DNA of 64,000 bases from Mycolicibacterium gadium (GTDB taxonomy: Bacteria; Actinomycetota; Actinomycetes; Mycobacteriales; Mycobacteriaceae). Position numbers and translations under genes: made by a program. The stretch's first letter is position 1; each line of letters begins with the position of its first letter. Location of the stretch: positions 5,704,001-5,768,000 of the forward strand of contig NZ_AP022608.1 in the NCBI RefSeq assembly GCF_010728925.1. The letters are read 5' to 3'. Below the pieces are notes generated by a model. That model was not told the origin of the DNA. It was given only the letters and a program-made list of their open reading frames with translations, and searched no databases. Shown here in pieces: positions 59,582-64,000 of the stretch.

Positions 59582-60442
59582 TCAGATGTGGTAGTCGTAC
59601 CACTTCAGGTATCCGCCGGCGTCGACGCGTTGCTGGGTGCCGGTGACGTATCGGGCCTCGTCCGATGCCAGGAACAGGACCATGTTGCTGATGTCCTCGG
59701 GTTCGATCCAGGGCACCTTCATCGCCTGCTGCACGTAGAACACGGGTTCGGCGTCCGCCTTCGTGGGGTGCTCGAGGTCGGGGCGGAACGACTTGTACAT
59801 CGGCTCGCTTTGCAACATCGGAGTGTTGCAGTTGGTCGGGTGAATGACGTTAGCCCGGATGCCTCGTGGCGCGAGTTCCGCTGCGAGGTTGTGGACATAC
59901 TGCGACAGCAGCCGCTTCGAGTGGAGATACGCGGCGCCACCCGGGTCGGCGCCCGGGTTGTCGTTCTTACCGACGTCCATCAACGCCGCGGTGGATCCGG
60001 TCGCGATGATCGAAGCACCTTCGCGGAGGTGCGGAATCGCCACGTGAATGGCGTTCAGGGTGCCGATCAGATTGGTGTTCATCACGTCTACCCAGGCAGC
60101 CATGTCACCCGAGCCCTTCATGCCGGCGATTCCGGCCGACGTGACGACGATGTCGAGCCCGCCGAGCTCCGAAACACCCGCTTCCAGCGCGTGCTTCAGC
60201 TGCGCGGCGTCACTCACATCGACCTGCGCGGTGACGACGCGCTGTCCCGTCTTCTCGACGAACTGCGCCGTCTCCTCCAGGTCCTCCGGTGTGGCCATCG
60301 GGTAGCCAACAGTCGCGAAATCTTCACATCGGTCGACGGCGATGATGTCGGCGCCCTCTTCGGCCAACCGGATGGCGTGACTGCGCCCCTGTCCGCGGCC
60401 CGCGCCGGTGACGAATGCGACCTTGCCCTGTACTCGTCCCAC
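59582..60442 (-). CDS. Mycofactocin-coupled SDR oxidoreductase
   Basis: A 286-residue SDR that starts GRVQGKVAFVTGAGRGQGRS then HAIRLAEEGADIIAVD, the hallmark of the mycofactocin-coupled SDR subfamily (TIGR03971 type), with the usual insertion before the active site. Active site: Ser in ATGSTAAL and Tyr-x3-Lys in YLHSKRLL, where the Tyr context is altered. C-terminus YVTGTQQRVDAGGYLK. These enzymes keep NAD bound and pass electrons to mycofactocin, commonly oxidising alcohols. GTG 60442 follows GAAAGGACG. Confidence 0.92.
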   Translation of the reverse strand: MGRVQGKVAFVTGAGRGQGRSHAIRLAEEGADIIAVDRCEDFATVGYPMATPEDLEETAQFVEKTGQRVVTAQVDVSDAAQLKHALEAGVSELGGLDIVVTSAGIAGMKGSGDMAAWVDVMNTNLIGTLNAIHVAIPHLREGASIIATGSTAALMDVGKNDNPGADPGGAAYLHSKRLLSQYVHNLAAELAPRGIRANVIHPTNCNTPMLQSEPMYKSFRPDLEHPTKADAEPVFYVQQAMKVPWIEPEDISNMVLFLASDEARYVTGTQQRVDAGGYLKWYDYHI

Positions 60443-60472
60443 TGAAACGTCCTTTCAATCTGGCTGGTTTGA

Positions 60473-61177
60473 TTACGTGTTCCGGCCGCCGTTGACGCCC
60501 AGGATCTGACCGGTGATGTAGCCCGCCTCTTCGGAGATCAGGAACGCGCAGGCGGCCGCGATGTCCTCGGGCCTGCCGATGCGCCGCACCGGCGTCGACT
60601 CGATGGTCTGCTGGACCGTCAGGTAGCCGCGCTCTTCAGACTTCCGCAGCATCGGCGTGTCGATGAAGCCGGGGGGCACCGCGTTCACCGTGATTCCGCT
60701 GGGACCGTACTCCAGGGCCAGCGACTTGGTGAGTCCGTTGACCGCCGACTTGGCCGCGACATACGGGGACATGAACGGCTGGCCGGAATGCGTGCTCGAC
60801 GACGAGATGTTGACGATGCGCCCCCAGCCGGCCTCGATCATGTCGGGCAACACCGCCTGGATGCAGTGAAAGACCCCGTTGAGGTTCACGTCGACGACCC
60901 GCTGCCACTCCTCGAACGAGATGTCGGTGAATCGCTTGAACTTCTCCAGCCCCGCGGCGTTCACCAGAACCGTCACCGGACCGAGCTGGGCGCGCACAGC
61001 GTCGAGGGCGGCGTCGACCTGAGCGCGGTCGGTGACGTCGGCGACGTACGAGTTGTCAGCGTCCGACGGATTGAGGTCCAGGATCGCCACGTTCATGCCG
61101 TCGGCACGCAACCGGTGCGCCACTGCGTGCCCGATGCCGGAGCCGCCTCCGGTCACGACAGCGTTCTTCAACTCCAC
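60473..61177 (-). CDS. Short-chain dehydrogenase/reductase (FabG-like)
   Basis: A 234-residue SDR with TGGGSGIGHAVA, LDLNPSD (Asp after strand 2), NAAG, Ser in ISSSSTH and Tyr-x3-Lys in YVAAK. It ends GYITGQILGVNGG. It closely resembles the SDR at 28876. GTG 61177 is the first codon of a four-gene operon (SDR, mycofactocin SDR, ferredoxin, P450). The operator motif at 61215-61233 lies 38 bases upstream. Confidence 0.9.
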   Translation of the reverse strand: MELKNAVVTGGGSGIGHAVAHRLRADGMNVAILDLNPSDADNSYVADVTDRAQVDAALDAVRAQLGPVTVLVNAAGLEKFKRFTDISFEEWQRVVDVNLNGVFHCIQAVLPDMIEAGWGRIVNISSSSTHSGQPFMSPYVAAKSAVNGLTKSLALEYGPSGITVNAVPPGFIDTPMLRKSEERGYLTVQQTIESTPVRRIGRPEDIAAACAFLISEEAGYITGQILGVNGGRNT

Positions 61178-61214
61178 ACCTGCCGGTCAAGCATTAAGAA
61201 TCGTCCTTCCGATT

Positions 61215-61233
61215 ATGAGAACCGTACTCTCGT
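61215..61233. promoter_or_regulatory. GAGAA-N5-TTCTC operator motif (copy 4)
   Basis: ATGAGAACCGTACTCTCGT, matching the sites at 32189 and 47906 in both outer arms. On the minus strand it is followed by a CATAAT box suitable as the -10 element for the SDR-P450 operon, so binding would block that promoter. Confidence 0.58.
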
Positions 61234-61342
61234 GCGCAACAATCCCGCAAGACACGGTAGAGGTCAGATTCGCACTGGTGAGACGTTTCGTCGACGATTG
61301 TCGCACCGTTAGGTGCAGGCAGTGACAGTTCTAGGCTTTTCC

Positions 61343-61370
61343 TTGAGTTCTCTTGCTACGAATGTATGAT
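61343..61370 (+). promoter_or_regulatory. Predicted sigma-70-type promoter for the aldehyde dehydrogenase operon
   Basis: TTGAGT (61343-61348) and TATGAT (61365-61370) with a 16-base spacer. The predicted transcript would start near 61378 and carry a leader of about 50 bases with AGGAGG at 61418. Confidence 0.5.
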
Positions 61371-61379
61371 TCGCCGGTG

Positions 61380-61398
61380 ATGAGAATGAAGTTTCCAT
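61380..61398. promoter_or_regulatory. Degenerate GAGAA-N5-TTCTC-type site (copy 5)
   Basis: ATGAGAATGAAGTTTCCAT agrees with the site at 32189 in 13 of 19 positions and lies at the expected transcript start of the aldehyde dehydrogenase operon. It sits inside a wider inverted repeat GTGATG-N13-CATCAC (61377-61401). Confidence 0.4.
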
Positions 61399-61426
61399 CA
61401 CATCGGGCTGTGTGCTGAGGAGGATG

Positions 61427-62923
61427 ATGCAGGAAACGACCATCTCGGGTAATGGCTCAGCCACCGACACCGCCATACGCGGCGCCGATCGGCGGCTGCT
61501 GATAGACGGCCAGTTACTCGATACGTCTCGGACGTTTCCCACCCTCAACCCGGCCACCGGCGAGATGCTCGGCCATGCACCGGACGCCACCGTTGGCGAC
61601 GCCCAAGCGGCGGTGGGCGCCGCGCGCCGCGCCTTCGACGAGACCGACTGGTCGACCAACACCGAATTGCGGATTCGCTGCCTCGAACAGCTGCACCAGG
61701 CGCTGGTCGACCACCGCGACGAACTCGCCGCGCTGACCATCGCCGAGGTCGGCGCGACCGAAGCGTTGTGCCAGGGCGCTCAACTGGACCAGCCGATCGC
61801 GATCGTCCGCTATTACGCAGACCTGTTGAAGACCTACCCGATGACCGAAGACCTCGGAAACATCGAAAGCCGGGGCATGCAGCACCACCGTTGGGTGGAG
61901 AAGGAGGCCGGCGGCGTCGTCGCGGCGATCATCGCGTACAACTATCCGACCCAGCTGGCACTGGCCAAGCTCGCGCCCGCACTCGCCGCGGGCTGCACGG
62001 TGATCCTGAAGTCCGCGCCCGACACCCCGCTCATCACCCTGGCGCTGGGGGAGCTGATCGCCAACCACACTGACATCCCCGCCGGCGTCGTCAACGTCCT
62101 CAGTGGCGCCGATCCCGAGGTCGGTGCCGCGCTGACCACCAGCCCCGATGTCGACATGGTCACCTTCACCGGTTCCACACCGACCGGCCGGCGGATCATG
62201 TCGGCGGCCAGCGACACCCTCAAGAGGGTGTTCCTGGAACTCGGCGGCAAGTCGGCGGCGATTGTGCTCGACGATGCCGACTTCAACACCGCGGCGCTGT
62301 TCTCGGCCTTCAGCATGGTCACTCACGCCGGTCAGGGTTGCGCGCTGACGTCGAGGCTGTTGGTGCCGAGGAGTCGTCACGACGAGATCGTCGAGATGAT
62401 CAAGAACAATTTCGCGCTGGTGCGCTATGGCAACCCAGCCGACCCCGGTACTTACATGGGTCCGCTGATCAGCGACAAACAGCGCGACAAGGTCGACGGT
62501 ATGGTGCAGCGCGCCGTTGAGGCGGGCGCCACCTTGGTCACCGGAGGCGAGAAGGTCGACCCGGGTTTCTTCTACACCCCGACGCTGCTGACCGACGTGG
62601 ACCCCGACAGCGAGATCGCTCAGGAAGAGGTGTTCGGCCCGGTCCTCGTGGTCATCGCCTACGACAACGACGACGACGCGGTGCGAATCGCCAACAATTC
62701 GATCTACGGGTTGTCCGGCGCCGTGTTTGGCGGCCAGGACCGTGCGCTCGCGCTGGCCCGCCGCATTCGGACGGGCACGTTCTCGATCAACGGGGGTAAC
62801 TACTTCAGCCCCGACAGTCCGTTCGGCGGCTACAAACAGTCGGGCATCGGACGCGAGATGGGCACCGCGGGGCTCGAGGAGTTCCTCGAGTCGAAGACGT
62901 TCGCGACGGTGGTGAGCGGCTGA
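61427..62923 (+). CDS. Aldehyde dehydrogenase
   Basis: A protein of about 498 residues of the NAD(P)-dependent aldehyde dehydrogenase superfamily. Catalytic Cys305 lies in THAGQGCALTSR and the general base Glu271 in FLELGGKSA. Other motifs are FTGSTPTGRRI, EEVFGPVL and SPFGGYKQSGIGRE. It oxidises an aldehyde to the acid, likely the product of P450 plus alcohol-dehydrogenase steps. The start is ambiguous: ATG 61427 is taken because AGGAGG lies 3 bases before it; ATG 61424 and GTG 61412 are in frame. It is followed by a CoA transferase gene, which could activate the acid. Confidence 0.92.
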   Translation: MQETTISGNGSATDTAIRGADRRLLIDGQLLDTSRTFPTLNPATGEMLGHAPDATVGDAQAAVGAARRAFDETDWSTNTELRIRCLEQLHQALVDHRDELAALTIAEVGATEALCQGAQLDQPIAIVRYYADLLKTYPMTEDLGNIESRGMQHHRWVEKEAGGVVAAIIAYNYPTQLALAKLAPALAAGCTVILKSAPDTPLITLALGELIANHTDIPAGVVNVLSGADPEVGAALTTSPDVDMVTFTGSTPTGRRIMSAASDTLKRVFLELGGKSAAIVLDDADFNTAALFSAFSMVTHAGQGCALTSRLLVPRSRHDEIVEMIKNNFALVRYGNPADPGTYMGPLISDKQRDKVDGMVQRAVEAGATLVTGGEKVDPGFFYTPTLLTDVDPDSEIAQEEVFGPVLVVIAYDNDDDAVRIANNSIYGLSGAVFGGQDRALALARRIRTGTFSINGGNYFSPDSPFGGYKQSGIGREMGTAGLEEFLESKTFATVVSG

Positions 62924-62975
62924 TGTGGGGGTACCGCCCGCTTGCGGGGGACGCTTGCGCGAATAGGAGAGGCCA

Positions 62976-64000
62976 ATGAGCGGACCACTCGACGGGATCC
63001 GCGTCCTCGAGGTCGCAATGTACGGCTTCGTGCCGTCGGCAGGCGCCGTGCTACGCGAATGGGGCGCCGACGTCATCAAAGTCGAGCACGCCGTGACCGG
63101 CGATCCGCAGCGCGGCTTGCGCCAGACCGGGCTGCTGCGGGTCGAGGGCGATCCCAACCCCAACATCGAACACGCCAACCGCGGCAAGCGCAGCATCGGT
63201 CTCGACATGTCGGTGCCCGATGGCAAAGAGGTGCTGCTGGAACTGGCCCAGCGCGCTGACGTGTTCCTCACGAGCTTTTTGCCGGGACATCGAAAGAAGT
63301 TCGGCATCGATGTCGAGGACATTCGCGCCGTCAACCCCAAGATCATCTACGCCAGGGGTAGTGCGCTGGGGCCGCGCGGCGAGGAGTCGGTCAAGGGCGG
63401 CTACGACATGACCGCGTTCTGGTGCCGGGCGGGTACTGCGGCCACCATCACCCCACCGGGGACACCGGGCATGGTCGGACCGCCGGGCCCCGCCTACGGC
63501 GACACCATCTCGGGCACCAACCTCGCGGGCGGCATCGCCGCGGCGCTGCTCAAGCGGGAGCGGACCGGTGAGACATCGGTGGTGGACGTGTCACTTTTGG
63601 GTAGCGGCCTCTGGTCGCTCGGACACACCGTGGCGTTGACCAAGCACCTCGGTCAGCGGATGGAAGCCTTCCCCCCTGGGACGCAGGGTTCGCCCTTCAA
63701 CCCGCTGGTCGGTCTGTATCCGACCGCAGACGAGCGCTACATCTCCTTCGTGATGATGCAGCCCACCAAATTCTGGGCCGACGTCTGCAAGCACATGGAT
63801 CTCGACGAACTCGCCGATGATCCGCGCTTCGCGACCGCCGAGTCCATCGCGGAGAACACCGCGGCGGCCAACGAGATCCTCAGCGAGGCGATGCAGAAGC
63901 GGACTCTTCCTGAGTGGAGTGAAAGGTTCGCAACGCTACTAGGGCCGTGGGCCCCAGTGCAGGACACCCTGCAGGCGGTCGAGGACGCGCAGATCCGCGC
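62976..64000 (+). CDS. CaiB/BaiF (class III) CoA transferase (3' end outside window)
   Basis: The first 341 codons of a class III CoA transferase; the gene runs off the right edge. The N-terminus MSGPLDGIRVLEVAMYGFVP is typical, the catalytic Asp is Asp144 in GGYDMTAFW, and EHANRGKRSIGLDM is the usual loop. ATG 62976 has AGGAGAGG upstream. Paired with the aldehyde dehydrogenase gene 52 bases upstream, it would convert the acid product to its CoA thioester. It differs clearly from the transferase at 5633. Confidence 0.93.
   Translation, partial: MSGPLDGIRVLEVAMYGFVPSAGAVLREWGADVIKVEHAVTGDPQRGLRQTGLLRVEGDPNPNIEHANRGKRSIGLDMSVPDGKEVLLELAQRADVFLTSFLPGHRKKFGIDVEDIRAVNPKIIYARGSALGPRGEESVKGGYDMTAFWCRAGTAATITPPGTPGMVGPPGPAYGDTISGTNLAGGIAAALLKRERTGETSVVDVSLLGSGLWSLGHTVALTKHLGQRMEAFPPGTQGSPFNPLVGLYPTADERYISFVMMQPTKFWADVCKHMDLDELADDPRFATAESIAENTAAANEILSEAMQKRTLPEWSERFATLLGPWAPVQDTLQAVEDAQIR

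Overview
The window looks like chromosome of a fast-growing mycobacterium (Mycolicibacterium-like; genus-level inference, not proven). It has high GC, many GTG and some TTG starts, and 1-8 bp stop/start overlaps through long operons. It also has a mycofactocin-type short-chain dehydrogenase, two luciferase-like (probably F420-dependent) oxidoreductases, and cytochrome P450 genes next to three-cysteine ferredoxins. I see no rRNA, tRNA, CRISPR array, transposase or integrase.

Almost everything is catabolic. I count three Rieske oxygenases, four P450s, one 2-oxoglutarate dioxygenase, seven acyl-CoA dehydrogenases, two crotonase-fold hydratases, one thiolase, one DUF35-thiolase fusion of the Ltp/aldolase type, two CoA transferases, six classical SDRs plus one epimerase-type SDR, four amidohydrolases and two alpha/beta hydrolases. 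There is no acyl-CoA ligase, so CoA loading must be done by the CoA transferases or by genes outside the window. Together this fits oxidative attack on a hydrophobic, probably polycyclic or terpenoid/steroid-like compound followed by beta-oxidation. The actual substrate cannot be read from the sequence.

Layout. 1-2036 (minus): a CMD-family protein, a Rieske oxygenase and a small partner protein cut by the window edge. 2311-9953 (plus): amidohydrolase, two acyl-CoA dehydrogenases, SDR, CoA transferase, enoyl-CoA hydratase and thiolase. 10076-11184: TetR and an unknown gene. 11227-16224 (minus): quinone-reductase-like MDR, APH kinase, ACAD11-like dehydrogenase, zinc alcohol dehydrogenase and TetR, facing an SDR and a VOC protein (16288-17505). 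17457-20120 (minus): LLM oxidoreductase, unknown protein, epimerase. 20165-24275: acyl-CoA dehydrogenase, a broken NorQ/CbbQ-like ATPase, an AveC-like membrane protein, TetR, and an emopamil-binding-protein (sterol isomerase)-like membrane protein. 24427-32111 (plus): two Rieske/small-protein modules, an amidohydrolase, MarR, the Rieske reductase, an SDR and a TauD-type dioxygenase. 32230-33993: P450, ferredoxin and DUF1330. 34111-34995: an AbiEi/DUF559-like gene between two palindromic repeats. 35131-43580 (minus): P450-ferredoxin-P450, two 3-hydroxyisobutyrate-dehydrogenase-like genes, a hydrolase, the DUF35-thiolase fusion, a ferredoxin and a NuoF-like reductase. 44122-47680 (minus): two amidohydrolases, a Rieske ferredoxin and a hydrolase. 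47959-57410 (plus): a second beta-oxidation operon with a sulfotransferase. 57459-61177 (minus): a secreted protein, P450, ferredoxin and two SDRs. 61427-64000 (plus): aldehyde dehydrogenase and a CoA transferase cut by the window edge.

Regulation: three TetR genes and one MarR gene lie beside inverted repeats. One motif (AAGTACTTGATACTGTGG) recurs at three promoters around the MarR gene. A second motif (GAGAA-N5-TTCTC) recurs at three further promoter regions. Two families of dispersed palindromes (three and four copies) sit at operon ends.
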